Source: Prevotella sp. oral taxon 376 (GTDB lineage: Bacteria; Bacteroidota; Bacteroidia; Bacteroidales; Bacteroidaceae). Taken from it: 64,000 nt of DNA. The stretch is taken from contig NZ_PYXG01000001.1 of the NCBI RefSeq assembly GCF_003043945.1, positions 1,662,501 to 1,726,500 on the forward strand, written 5' to 3'. This document shows, piece after piece, positions 1 through 6,970 of the stretch (its first letter is position 1; each line of letters opens with the position of its first letter). Below the pieces are notes generated by a model, which was not told the DNA's origin, made no database searches, and saw only the letters and a list, made by a program, of their open reading frames with translations. Position numbers and translations under genes: made by a program.

Positions 1-122
1 TGCACGAATCCTTCATCGATCTCAATGCCCGCGGGATAGCCGTCTATCACGCCTCCTACGGCTTCTCCGTGGCTTTCTCCGAAGGTGGTGAGCCTGAAAA
101 TATTACCCAGCGTATTGCTCAT
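1..122 (-). CDS. aroC: Chorismate synthase, N-terminal part (runs off the window)
   Basis: Only the first 40 codons are present, read leftward from the ATG at 122. The frame starts [20 protein letters not shown]. The FGESHG stretch is the first signature of chorismate synthase, which makes chorismate from 5-enolpyruvylshikimate 3-phosphate in the last shared step of aromatic biosynthesis, using reduced FMN. The start lies 5 nt after the slyD stop, so the two genes are probably one operon. The short match is highly characteristic; the rest of the gene cannot be judged. Confidence 0.9.
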   Translation of the reverse strand, partial: MSNTLGNIFRLTTFGESHGEAVGGVIDGYPAGIEIDEGFV

Positions 123-127
123 ATTCC

Positions 128-772
128 TTATTTCTTATCGCATGGGCAGCCTTCATGGTTCCCATGACCGTCCTGGTGGCAGCACTTTCCGTGCCCGTGG
201 CCGTCGTGGTCTCCGTCGCAATGCCCGCCGCAGTGTCCTTCACGATGTCCCTCACAGTGCCCGTCGCAGCCGCCTTCTCCGCTCAGCATTTTGGCAAATT
301 GCTCGATTTCCTGGTTGGTCGCGTCGCGGTTGTCGATGATGTGGCCCTTAAAATTGAGTGTCTTTCCGGCCAGCGGATGGTTCAAGTCCATCTTCACGGT
401 GCTGTCGCCGATGGCTATCACGCGCCCCATGAACCGATTGCCGTCTTCATTCTGCAGAGGTACTACGGAGTCGACGAAGATGTGCTCGTCGTCAAACTTC
501 CCATTGACCACAAACATTTGCCTGTCGAGGTCAAGCACATGTTCCTGCATGTATTCGCCATAGGCCTGCCCGGGGGTGAGGGTGAAGTCGAACTCATCGC
601 CCTCGTGAAGGTCTGCCACGGCTTTCTCGAAGTCTTCGAGGGTGATTCCGAAGCCGCTCAGGAATACGAACGGCTTGTCGGCGGAGGTCTCTTCTATGAG
701 GTGGCTGCCTCCGTCGGTTACATCATATAGCCGATAGGCTACATGAATCAGTTTGTTGGTCTTCTTGTCCAT
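128..772 (-). CDS. slyD: SlyD-like FKBP-type peptidyl-prolyl isomerase with metal-binding tail
   Basis: A 214-residue cytoplasmic protein with an N-terminal FKBP/SlyD domain (about residues 5-155), including the [13 protein letters not shown] and GQAYGEY segments, with an insert-in-flap region between. Family members catalyse prolyl isomerisation and act as chaperones. The last 45 or so residues are almost only His, Cys, Gly and Asp ([16 protein letters not shown]), as in SlyD tails that bind nickel or zinc. The stop is 5 nt before the aroC start. A possible -7 box lies at 803-810. The assignment to the SlyD group is firm; a role in metal delivery is inferred from the tail alone. Confidence 0.9.
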   Translation of the reverse strand: MDKKTNKLIHVAYRLYDVTDGGSHLIEETSADKPFVFLSGFGITLEDFEKAVADLHEGDEFDFTLTPGQAYGEYMQEHVLDLDRQMFVVNGKFDDEHIFVDSVVPLQNEDGNRFMGRVIAIGDSTVKMDLNHPLAGKTLNFKGHIIDNRDATNQEIEQFAKMLSGEGGCDGHCEGHREGHCGGHCDGDHDGHGHGKCCHQDGHGNHEGCPCDKK

Positions 773-802
773 GTATCTTCTACATTATCTATAATTATGC
801 CG

Positions 803-810
803 CAAAGATA
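803..810 (-). promoter_or_regulatory. Possible -7 box for slyD-aroC
   Basis: The minus strand reads TATCTTTG, matching TAnnTTTG. No TTG is seen at the expected 20-nt distance, so this is a weak call. Confidence 0.4.
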
Positions 811-1020
811 CGAAAAAATGCCGTAATATCCGAGCGAAGCAGCAAGTTTTAACGCTCGGGGCTGTTCCAGAGGCTTTTCAGGGCCACATGCGTAGGACTT
901 TTATGCCTTCTGTTCCCTTGTTTAGTATTTCAATAGAATCTGCCGCATGAAGTTGCGGTATTCATTGGGGGGATACTCGGCCACGGTCGCGCCGACTCCG
1001 GTGGATGGCTGCCGCTTCGT

Positions 1021-1081
1021 GTTTCAGCGGCTGAAACTCTGGGTTTCAATGGCTGAAACTTCGAGTTTCAATGACTGAAAC
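1021..1081. repeat. 22-bp-period palindromic array, three units (GTTTCA type)
   Basis: Three 17-bp cores begin at 1021, 1043 and 1065: GTTTCAGCGGCTGAAAC, GTTTCAATGGCTGAAAC and GTTTCAATGACTGAAAC. They are separated by 5-bp spacers, giving an exact 22-bp period. Each core has 6-bp inverted arms (GTTTCA/TGAAAC) around a 5-bp centre. The array lies between the divergent slyD and protease genes. Confidence 0.9.
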
Positions 1082-1127
1082 TCCGATTACAGACCGCTTG
1101 TAAGAATCCGGACCTGGGCCTGCGGGC

Positions 1128-1251
1128 AGGCGGGTCGTCGTCAGAGAGGGAATGGGTTGTGGCGAATGGGGGAATGGGTTACGGCGGACGAGGAGATGAG
1201 TTGCCGTCAGAGAGGGAATGGGTCGCGGCGGACGAGGAGATGGGCTGCCGT
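1128..1251. repeat. Degenerate 22-bp tandem repeat, about 5.5 units, not palindromic
   Basis: Units start at about 1128, 1150, 1172, 1194, 1216 and 1238. They share segments such as GTCAGAGAGGGAATGGGT and CGGCGGACGAGGAGATG. The period is again 22 bp, but there is no inverted symmetry. It ends about 20 bp before the -33 element of the protease promoter. With the 1021-1081 array it fills most of the 535-bp gap between genes. Confidence 0.75.
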
Positions 1252-1271
1252 TCAAGATTTCCCGGCCAGAA

Positions 1272-1303
1272 TTTGCAGATGTGATATTTTTTCGCTTACT
1301 TTG
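1272..1303 (+). promoter_or_regulatory. Bacteroidetes-type promoter of the protease gene
   Basis: TTTG at 1272-1275 and TTACTTTG at 1296-1303 are exactly 20 nt apart. The box ends 4 nt before the ATG at 1308, which implies an almost leaderless mRNA. Confidence 0.65.
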
Positions 1304-1307
1304 TGGC

Positions 1308-3488
1308 ATGAAACGAATGGTTTTCATGTTTTTGGCGGTGGTGGGCGCGCTGAGTCTGAGTGCCCAGCGCCCCGATTATGCCAAGATGTCGACCCTGGTG
1401 CGGCAGCTCTCGCTCGCTCGGGAGGGCAGGCAGACGCGCGCCGCCTCGCCCTCGGACGGCAGGGAGCCTGCCCTCTGCGCCTTCGTGCGTATAGACGGCG
1501 ACGGCGACAGGGTGCTCCGCTCGCATGGCTGCGAGCCGCTGACGAGCGAAGGGAACATCTGGATAGCCAGCATTCCCCTCTCACGGCTGGCGTCGCTGTC
1601 GCGCGCCGGGGGCGTAAGGCGCATCGAGGCCGGTCGCTCCAACAGCATCCAGACCGACACGATGGCCACCATCCTCAATGCCCGGAAGGCGTATGAGGGG
1701 GGCGGGAAACTGCCCCGGGCCTATACGGGAAAGGGCGTGGTGGTGGGCGTGATGGACATCGGGTTCGACCTGACGCACCCGAACTTCTACAACGCCGACG
1801 CCACCGAGTATCGCATCAAGGCCTTCTGGGACCAGCTGGCCACCGACAGCAACCGCTATGTGGGGCGCGACTACGAGGGCGAGGAGACGCTCCTTGCCCT
1901 GGCGCACTCGAGAGACGGGATCGACCAGACCCACGGCACCCACACCCTGGGCATCGCCGCGGGCGGCGGATGGGACCCCGACGAGCCGGGCAGGTATCGC
2001 GGCATGGCCTACGAGAGCGACATCTGCCTCGTGGCAAATGCGTCCTCGGAGGACAAGGACCTCATCGATCCGGCCGATTACTACAAGTATACCTATGCCA
2101 CCGATGTGATGGGATTCAAGTATCTCTTCGACTATGCCGCGGCGCACGGGCAGCCCTGCGTGGTCTCGTTCAGTGAAGGCTCGCACGAGGATTTCCGCGG
2201 CGACGACCGGCTTTACTATGAGATGCTGGCCTCGCTCGTGGGTAAAGGCCGGATTCTGGTGGCCTCGGCGGGCAACAACGGTGGCTATAAGACCTACTTC
2301 CGCAAGCCCGCGGGGGTGGGGCAGGCGGGCTGCTTCATCACGCCCGACGGGCAGCGGGTGGCCTTCACGCTGAAATCGGCGGCCCCGTTCGCCATCACCC
2401 TCAAGGGCTGGGGCCCTGCGGGGGAAGAAAAGGAGGTGGCCACCGCAGCCATCCTGGCACAGGGGGACTCCACGCTGCGTGCCTCCACGCCCCTCGGCGA
2501 GCTGGTGATAGCGGCCTACCGTTCCTGCTACGACGCGGAGGAGGTGTGCTATGATGTCCTGCTGACGCGGATGCCCGACCTGCCTTTCTCCCTGAAAGTT
2601 ACGGGCGGCAGCGCCGATGTGGAGTTCTATCAGTCGGCGGGGATCCCGACGACGAATGCCCTCGACCCCTCGCTCGACGCCGGCGAGAACACCCACAGCA
2701 TCCATTCGCCGTCGAGCGCGCCGTGCGTCATCGCCGTGGGAGCCAACGGCTATCGTGAGGACATCTATACCTATAAGGGCGAGCACCGCGTCTATGAGGC
2801 GGGACTGCACGGGAAACGCTATTCGGCCTCGTCCGTCGGGCCGACCTTCGACGGCCGCATGAAGCCCGATGTGGTGGCTCCGGGCGTGAATGTCGTCTCC
2901 TCCTACAGCAGCTATTACCTCGAAAACCATCCCGGCGCATGGGATATAGAGCACTCGGATAAGAAGCACTTCGGCTTCCGGGGGCGCACCTATGCCTGGA
3001 ACTACAACTCCGGCACCTCGATGGCGACCCCGGCCGTGGCCGGCGCCATCGCCCTCTGGCTGCAGGCGAAGCCCGACCTGACGCCCGAGGAGGCGATGGA
3101 GGTGATCGGCAAGACCTCCCTCCATCCCGACTCGACGCTGTCTTATCCCAACAACGAGTATGGCCACGGCCAGATAGATGTCTATGCCGGACTGCTGGAA
3201 CTGCTCCACCTGACCCGGATCGAGGATATTTCCACCCATCAGCCTGCCCGTGTAACGATTCGTCCGGCACAGGACAGGCGGGTGCAGATTGCGTTCGATG
3301 CCGCTCCCGCTCATGATTTCATGGTATCGGTGTATTCGGCCGACGGCCGGAAGCTGCTGGCCCGTCGGCTCGCGGGAGGGAGCCGGGTCTATGAGCTGGA
3401 TCTGTCCTGCTGCCTGGCGGGCGTGTATGCCGTGCAGGTGAACGGCGGCTCCAAGGACACCACGGGGTCGTCGCTCGTGCGCCTGTGA
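1308..3488 (+). CDS. Secreted subtilisin-like (S8) serine protease with type IX-like C-terminal tail
   Basis: A 726-residue secreted protease. The start is set at 1308 because a signal peptide (MKRMVFMFLAVVGALSLSAQ) begins there and the promoter ends just before it; the open frame extends further 5' but only through repeats. The catalytic triad is visible: Asp150 (VGVMDIGFDLTHP), His209 (HGTHTLGIAAG) and Ser571 (GTSMATPAVAG). The long His-to-Ser distance indicates a large insert. The last 90 or so residues (VSVYSADGRKLLARRL ... LAGVYAVQV) resemble the type A sorting domain used by type IX secretion, so the enzyme is probably exported and surface-attached or released. The substrate is unknown. 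Confidence 0.9.
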   Translation: MKRMVFMFLAVVGALSLSAQRPDYAKMSTLVRQLSLAREGRQTRAASPSDGREPALCAFVRIDGDGDRVLRSHGCEPLTSEGNIWIASIPLSRLASLSRAGGVRRIEAGRSNSIQTDTMATILNARKAYEGGGKLPRAYTGKGVVVGVMDIGFDLTHPNFYNADATEYRIKAFWDQLATDSNRYVGRDYEGEETLLALAHSRDGIDQTHGTHTLGIAAGGGWDPDEPGRYRGMAYESDICLVANASSEDKDLIDPADYYKYTYATDVMGFKYLFDYAAAHGQPCVVSFSEGSHEDFRGDDRLYYEMLASLVGKGRILVASAGNNGGYKTYFRKPAGVGQAGCFITPDGQRVAFTLKSAAPFAITLKGWGPAGEEKEVATAAILAQGDSTLRASTPLGELVIAAYRSCYDAEEVCYDVLLTRMPDLPFSLKVTGGSADVEFYQSAGIPTTNALDPSLDAGENTHSIHSPSSAPCVIAVGANGYREDIYTYKGEHRVYEAGLHGKRYSASSVGPTFDGRMKPDVVAPGVNVVSSYSSYYLENHPGAWDIEHSDKKHFGFRGRTYAWNYNSGTSMATPAVAGAIALWLQAKPDLTPEEAMEVIGKTSLHPDSTLSYPNNEYGHGQIDVYAGLLELLHLTRIEDISTHQPARVTIRPAQDRRVQIAFDAAPAHDFMVSVYSADGRKLLARRLAGGSRVYELDLSCCLAGVYAVQVNGGSKDTTGSSLVRL

Positions 3489-3499
3489 GCGGACGCTCC

Positions 3500-3541
3500 C
3501 CATTTCTTGGTATTTTCTAAAAATCACCATTTCTCGGTATT
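3500..3541. promoter_or_regulatory. Direct repeat overlapping the flavodoxin promoter
   Basis: CCATTTCTTGGTATT at 3500-3514 recurs as CCATTTCTCGGTATT at 3527-3541. The second copy runs into the -33 TTG (3540-3542). Two near-identical 15-mers 27 bp apart at a promoter could be an operator. No regulator is identified. Confidence 0.35.
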
Positions 3542-3570
3542 GCAACTCTCGGATAATATCCCTATCTTTG
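3540..3570 (+). promoter_or_regulatory. Bacteroidetes-type promoter of fldA
   Basis: TTG at 3540-3542 and TATCTTTG at 3563-3570 are separated by 20 nt. The implied leader to the GTG start is about 30 nt. Confidence 0.75.
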
Positions 3571-3602
3571 CAGCAGAAAATTAATATTAAAAGACAAGCA
3601 AA

Positions 3603-4097
3603 GTGAAAAAGACAGTTGTAGTGTTTGGCTCTTCTACGGGCATGTGTGAGGCAGTCGCTCAGACAATAGGTGAGAAATTAGGCGCGGAGGTCATTAATGT
3701 CTCCGACTTGGACGAGGCAAAGGTTCAGGAGGCAGAAAACCTGATCCTGGGAACCTCTACCTGGGGTGCCGGCGAGATGCAGGACGACTGGTACGACGGC
3801 GTGAAGGTGCTCAAGAGCGCCGGATTGGCCGGCAAGACGGTTGCCCTCTTCGGCGTCGGCGACTCGGAGTCTTACAGCGATACATTCTGCGGCGGCCTGA
3901 AAGAGCTTTACGACGCATGCGTCGAGGCCGGTGCCAAGGTGCTCGAAGGAGTGGACGCAAGCACATATACATACGATGACTCGGAGGCTGTGGTCGACGG
4001 TAAGTTCCTCGGTCTGGCGCTCGACGAGACCAACGAGGAGGACAAGACTCCCGAGCGTATCGACGCCTGGGTGGCTCAGATTACGCCAAGCCTTTGA
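3603..4097 (+). CDS. fldA: Flavodoxin
   Basis: A 164-residue FMN-binding electron carrier. The phosphate-binding loop is GSSTGMCEAVA (residues 9-19). The region STWGAGEMQDDWYDG provides the usual 50s-loop contact with FMN, and GVGDSESYSDTFCGG the 90s loop. Length and the inserted loop (EGVDASTYTYDDSEAVVDGKF) fit the long-chain class, which often replaces ferredoxin under iron limitation. The start is a GTG at 3603, confirmed by the position of the P-loop. DUF2023 follows 41 nt downstream, then a terminator, so the two are probably cotranscribed. Confidence 0.95.
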   Translation: MKKTVVVFGSSTGMCEAVAQTIGEKLGAEVINVSDLDEAKVQEAENLILGTSTWGAGEMQDDWYDGVKVLKSAGLAGKTVALFGVGDSESYSDTFCGGLKELYDACVEAGAKVLEGVDASTYTYDDSEAVVDGKFLGLALDETNEEDKTPERIDAWVAQITPSL

Positions 4098-4138
4098 CAG
4101 GAAAGATTTTTAATTGTTAATTGTTGGAATAATTTCCC

Positions 4139-4498
4139 ATGAGCGAGATAGTCCCTGTCGACATGAAAGTCCTGATGAATCATATCTATGAGTATCAGAA
4201 GGGTGTCCGCCAGATGGTGCTCTTCACTTTCAACAGAAAGTTTGAGGACTGGGCTTTGAGGCGTCTGGACCGTCAAGGCATCGACTATCTCGTTCAGCCA
4301 GTGGGCAACAGCCGACTGAATCTCTTCTTCGGGAGACGGGAATGCCTGGATGCCATCCGGCTCTTCGTAACGAAGCCGCTCAGCCAACTCACCCCGGAAG
4401 AGGACTTCATACTCGGTGCCATGCTGGGATACGACATCCGCGTGCAGTGCGAACGCTACTGCCACCGCAAGTGCCGTTCCTGCAAACAGGCGCAATAG
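4139..4498 (+). CDS. DUF2023 family protein, flavodoxin neighbour
   Basis: A 119-residue soluble protein of unknown function. The sequence (MKVLMNHIYEYQKGVRQMVL, then DRQGIDYLVQPVGNSRLNLF) matches what I recall of the DUF2023 family, which commonly sits beside flavodoxin genes. A Cys-rich end (CERYCHRKCRSCKQAQ) holds four cysteines and could bind a metal or cluster. Together with the flavodoxin neighbour, this suggests a redox or iron-related role, but that is inference. No signal peptide or membrane segment is seen. Confidence 0.7.
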   Translation: MSEIVPVDMKVLMNHIYEYQKGVRQMVLFTFNRKFEDWALRRLDRQGIDYLVQPVGNSRLNLFFGRRECLDAIRLFVTKPLSQLTPEEDFILGAMLGYDIRVQCERYCHRKCRSCKQAQ

Positions 4499-4573
4499 AA
4501 TAGATATGGAAGATAAACTTTTAAATCTTGTTCGCTAAATAAAATTCATAATGTTTTTGTATAATATGTAATT

Positions 4574-4597
4574 GCCTCGCTGGGAAGCGGGGCTTTT
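4574..4597 (+). terminator. Rho-independent terminator after DUF2023
   Basis: GCCTCGCT pairs with AGCGGGGC (8 bp with one G-U pair) around a GGGA loop, followed by TTTTAC. It ends the flavodoxin-DUF2023 unit. Confidence 0.65.
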
Positions 4598-4668
4598 ACA
4601 TATTCAAAGGGGCGGATGCCGGGAGGCCGGAGGCACACGCGTCTTGCACCTGTAGGCAGGCGTGAAAG

Positions 4669-4751
4669 TAAAAGGCCGCTAAAAGGCGGGCTTTTAGCCG
4701 TTAGAAGGTGAGCTTTTAGCCGTTAGAAGGCGAGTAAAAGACGGCCTTTTG
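4669..4751. repeat. 22-bp-period palindromic array, four units (CTTTTA type)
   Basis: 17-bp cores begin at 4669, 4691, 4713 and 4735: TAAAAGGCCGCTAAAAG, CTTTTAGCCGTTAGAAG (twice) and TAAAAGACGGCCTTTTG. Spacers are 5 bp. It lies inside the duplicated segment, upstream of the promoter. Confidence 0.9.
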
Positions 4752-4803
4752 CTTTTCGGGCGGCCGCCTCCCCGGGCCGAAAGCGATTTTTCGGGGGGAA
4801 AAG

Positions 4804-4835
4804 TTTGCGATTCCGGACATTTTTTTATATGTTTG
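4804..4835 (+). promoter_or_regulatory. Duplicated promoter, left copy, driving the DUF3791/DUF3990 cassette
   Basis: TTTG at 4804-4807 and TATGTTTG at 4828-4835 are 20 nt apart. It is identical to the promoter at 6191-6222. In this copy the next complete genes are the cassette genes. Confidence 0.65.
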
Positions 4836-4843
4836 CAGCGTAA

Positions 4844-5020
4844 ATGCGACGACGGATGAAGAAGCTGGTGAAATGGGCGGGAGAGGATTTCCTGCCTGCG
4901 GCTCGCCACATGGCTGACGCCGCGCATCTGACAGAGACCACGCCCACGGCAGGGCAGGGCGCCATCGCCTGTTTTCCCGGCCGAAACCAATCAGGAGGAA
5001 CCCCATATGGAATACAGTAA
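4844..5020 (+). pseudogene. Truncated 5' copy of the gene at 6231, fused to unrelated sequence
   Basis: The first 12 codons (MRRRMKKLVKWA) are those of the gene at 6231. From 4881 the frame continues into unrelated sequence for 46 more codons and stops at 5018-5020, inside the DUF3791 gene. It is most simply the remnant left at the junction of the duplication. Translation of this frame could still deliver ribosomes to the DUF3791 start at 5007, which overlaps its end. No function is claimed for the 58-residue product. Confidence 0.6.
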
Positions 5021-5231
5021 AGAAGACAAGTTGGAATGGACGATGATATTCATCCATGAGTTTGGCAAAAGGTTCGGGCTCACGATGAAGCAGGCCTTTG
5101 GCTACCTGAGCCGCTTCCAGGGTATTGACTTTATAGACAGGCATTATGGCTATGTCCACACGCAGTCGTTTGAGCGCATGGTGGAAGATATAGCCGTGCT
5201 ATGCAAGAGAATGGGAGGGCAACTGCAATGA
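5007..5231 (+). CDS. DUF3791 family small protein
   Basis: A 74-residue soluble protein preceded by AGGAGGA. The pattern (WTMIFIHEFGKRFGLTMKQA, then GIDFIDRHYGYVHTQS) fits DUF3791, a family regularly encoded just before DUF3990 proteins. Its TGA overlaps the next ATG (ATGA at 5228-5231), so translation is probably coupled. By position and size it may be the antidote or partner of the DUF3990 protein, but this is inferred from gene order. Confidence 0.75.
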   Translation: MEYSKEDKLEWTMIFIHEFGKRFGLTMKQAFGYLSRFQGIDFIDRHYGYVHTQSFERMVEDIAVLCKRMGGQLQ

Positions 5232-5704
5232 AACTCTATCATGGAACGAATATAGACTTTGACAAGATAGACTTGGGGAAGTCGAGACCGAACAAGGATT
5301 TCGGGCAGGGTTTCTATCTCTCGGACAGCCCTCGGCAGGCAGAAGCGTTGGCCGCCGTGCGCGTGGAGCTGGCGGGCGGTGAGCCGATCGTGATAGAATA
5401 TGACTTTGACGAGAAGCTCCTTGAGAGCAATCTGCTTAGAGTGAAGCGTTTTGATAACTACACGGAGGAGTGGGCCAACTTCATACTTGCCAATCGAAAC
5501 GACAACACCTTTGGAACTATTCATGGCTATGACATCGTCATCGGGCCTATAGCCAATGATCGCGTAGGTCGGCAGCTATGGCGCTACCGCAATCATGACA
5601 TAGACATGCCCACACTGGTCAGGAACCTGAAATACATGAAAGGCATTACTCTCCAGTATTTCTTCGGCACAGAACGGGCAATCAGTTATCTTAGGAAGCT
5701 ATGA
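5228..5704 (+). CDS. DUF3990 protein, possible ADP-ribosyltransferase-like toxin
   Basis: A 158-residue soluble protein. It starts MKLYHGTNIDFDKIDLGKS and continues with DFGQGFYLSDSPRQAEALA. These YHGT and GxGFYLS segments recall the His and Tyr positions of PARP-like ADP-ribosyltransferase folds, and DUF3990 is often placed near that fold. It overlaps both neighbours by 4 nt (ATGA). The triplet with two tiny flanking genes looks like a toxin-antitoxin type operon, though no activity can be read from sequence. The GC content appears lower than in the flanking genes, which suggests transfer. Confidence 0.75.
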   Translation: MKLYHGTNIDFDKIDLGKSRPNKDFGQGFYLSDSPRQAEALAAVRVELAGGEPIVIEYDFDEKLLESNLLRVKRFDNYTEEWANFILANRNDNTFGTIHGYDIVIGPIANDRVGRQLWRYRNHDIDMPTLVRNLKYMKGITLQYFFGTERAISYLRKL

Positions 5705-5922
5705 GCGAGAAGGAAGAAATGAAAAGCGACATGGTGAGAGACCTTGCCAGTCTGCTGATGGACAGAGACCCGGGCCTCAGCATGGACCAGGCATTGGGTA
5801 TGGTGTTCAATTCCGAGACCTATCAGAAGCTGCTTGAAGACAAGACCCGGTTGTATTACCAGAGTGCGGGATATGTGTTCTCGTATCTGCAGCAAGAGCT
5901 GGAAACGGGTAAGATAGGCTGA
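5701..5922 (+). CDS. Small third protein of the DUF3791/DUF3990 cassette
   Basis: A 73-residue soluble protein, probably all helical (MVRDLASLLMDRDPGLSMDQ, then YYQSAGYVFSYLQQELETG). Its ATG overlaps the DUF3990 stop. Proteins of this type accompany DUF3990 genes; it may be a distant DUF3791 relative, since both contain a helix followed by a Met-x-Gln-Ala motif (TMKQAFGYL and SMDQALGMV). The function is unknown. The rest of the cassette up to 6043 has no further gene. Confidence 0.6.
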   Translation: MSEKEEMKSDMVRDLASLLMDRDPGLSMDQALGMVFNSETYQKLLEDKTRLYYQSAGYVFSYLQQELETGKIG

Positions 5923-6055
5923 GGGGAAGGGCTGGGTTGCGGAGATGGGTGAAATCCCATGCTCAATGTTTCTGTCCCGAGTTTTCCTGTTCTGTGATGC
6001 CTTGTTTCCGATGGAGGGGAAATGGCTGGCGGGATGGGCGTTTCAGGCGTGAAAG

Positions 6056-6138
6056 TAAAAGACGGCTAAAAGGCGGGCTTTTAGCCGTTAGAAGGTGAGC
6101 TTTTAGCCGTTAGAAGGCGAGTAAAAGACGGCCTTTTG
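6056..6138. repeat. 22-bp-period palindromic array, four units, duplicate copy
   Basis: Same array as at 4669-4751, with TAAAAGACGGCTAAAAG as first core. Cores start at 6056, 6078, 6100 and 6122. Confidence 0.9.
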
Positions 6139-6190
6139 CTTTTCGGGCGGCCGCCTCCCCGGGCCGAAAGCGATTTTTCGGGGGGAAAAG

Positions 6191-6222
6191 TTTGCGATTC
6201 CGGACATTTTTTTATATGTTTG
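6191..6222 (+). promoter_or_regulatory. Bacteroidetes-type promoter, right copy
   Basis: TTTG at 6191-6194 and TATGTTTG at 6215-6222 with 20-nt spacing. The box ends 8 nt before the ATG at 6231, so the leader would be only a few nucleotides. Confidence 0.7.
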
Positions 6223-6230
6223 CAGCGTAA

Positions 6231-6869
6231 ATGCGACGACGGATGAAGAAGCTGGTGAAATGGGCGGTGCCCTGCGCGCTGGTGGCGGCGGTGATTGCCG
6301 GCATCCGCATGGCGGGGGATGCTGAGAGGTCGGGAATTTCCTGGCCGGCGGAACGCCGTCCTGCCGCCGACGCCCTGCCGCCGGGCAAGGTGCCGCTTTC
6401 GGAGGGCTCTCACCACTGCCTCTCGGTGCGACAGATGCTGTATGTCGCCGAACTGGTGAAGCTGGAGGGCGGCAAGGTGGCGGGCCTGAAGGATGAGCGC
6501 ACGCTCGACCGCCTGATGGTGGGCATGGGCTACCGGAAGGAGCGCTACGATTTCGAGGATCAGGACGGAGAGGTGATGGCCTATGCCTACGACTGCGAGC
6601 TCGACCAGACGGGCAGCATGGTGAGGACACGGAGCACGGATGCCAATCGTGTGATCGTGGCCTGCGGCCATCAGCCCGAGTCGTCTAACCTCGTTACGCT
6701 GGTAGTGGCAGGCCGCGCGGCCTACAATGAGTTGCTCATGCAGATCTACGACATGAACTACTACAAGGGCGCCGACGGAGCCTTCCACAAGGAGGGCAGC
6801 CGCTTTCGCATCTTCCCCTCGGAGCTGGTGGACGGGCACGGGTTCGAGGTGGACATCTGCCGCGAGTGA
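6231..6869 (+). CDS. Membrane-anchored protein of unknown function
   Basis: A 212-residue protein. A positively charged start (MRRRMKKLVKWA) leads into one hydrophobic segment (VPCALVAAVIAGI), so it is probably anchored in the inner membrane with the rest in the periplasm. The body has two conserved-looking parts, around SHHCLSVRQMLYVAEL and ANRVIVACGHQPES. I do not recognise the family. The second ATG at 6243 is an alternative start. Its promoter and first 12 codons are duplicated at 4657-4880. Confidence 0.75.
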   Translation: MRRRMKKLVKWAVPCALVAAVIAGIRMAGDAERSGISWPAERRPAADALPPGKVPLSEGSHHCLSVRQMLYVAELVKLEGGKVAGLKDERTLDRLMVGMGYRKERYDFEDQDGEVMAYAYDCELDQTGSMVRTRSTDANRVIVACGHQPESSNLVTLVVAGRAAYNELLMQIYDMNYYKGADGAFHKEGSRFRIFPSELVDGHGFEVDICRE

Positions 6870-6970
6870 GGCTCGGGCGGACGGAAATGTCTGCCGTGGG
6901 CGCCGCCCGGCCGTTTTGGCACGCTTTTTGCGAGAGACAGGAAAAACAAGTGCAATCATTAAAAATAACA

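Larger units (their letters stand above)
4657..4880. repeat. 224-bp direct duplication, left copy
   Basis: This segment recurs at 6044-6267 with about two mismatches, both near its left end. It carries a 22-bp array, a promoter and the first 12 codons of the downstream gene. The two copies bracket a 1,163-bp cassette with three small genes. Confidence 0.95.
6044..6267. repeat. 224-bp direct duplication, right copy
   Basis: Partner of 4657-4880, offset by 1,387 bp. This copy is joined to the intact gene at 6231, so it is probably the ancestral one. Confidence 0.95.

Noticed and set aside
1581..3545. Long minus-strand reading frame opposite the S8 protease
   Set aside because: It mirrors the GC-rich codons of the protease, has no recognisable domain and no promoter. 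The same holds for frames opposite ligA (20849-22522) and the TonB receptor (33616-35757).
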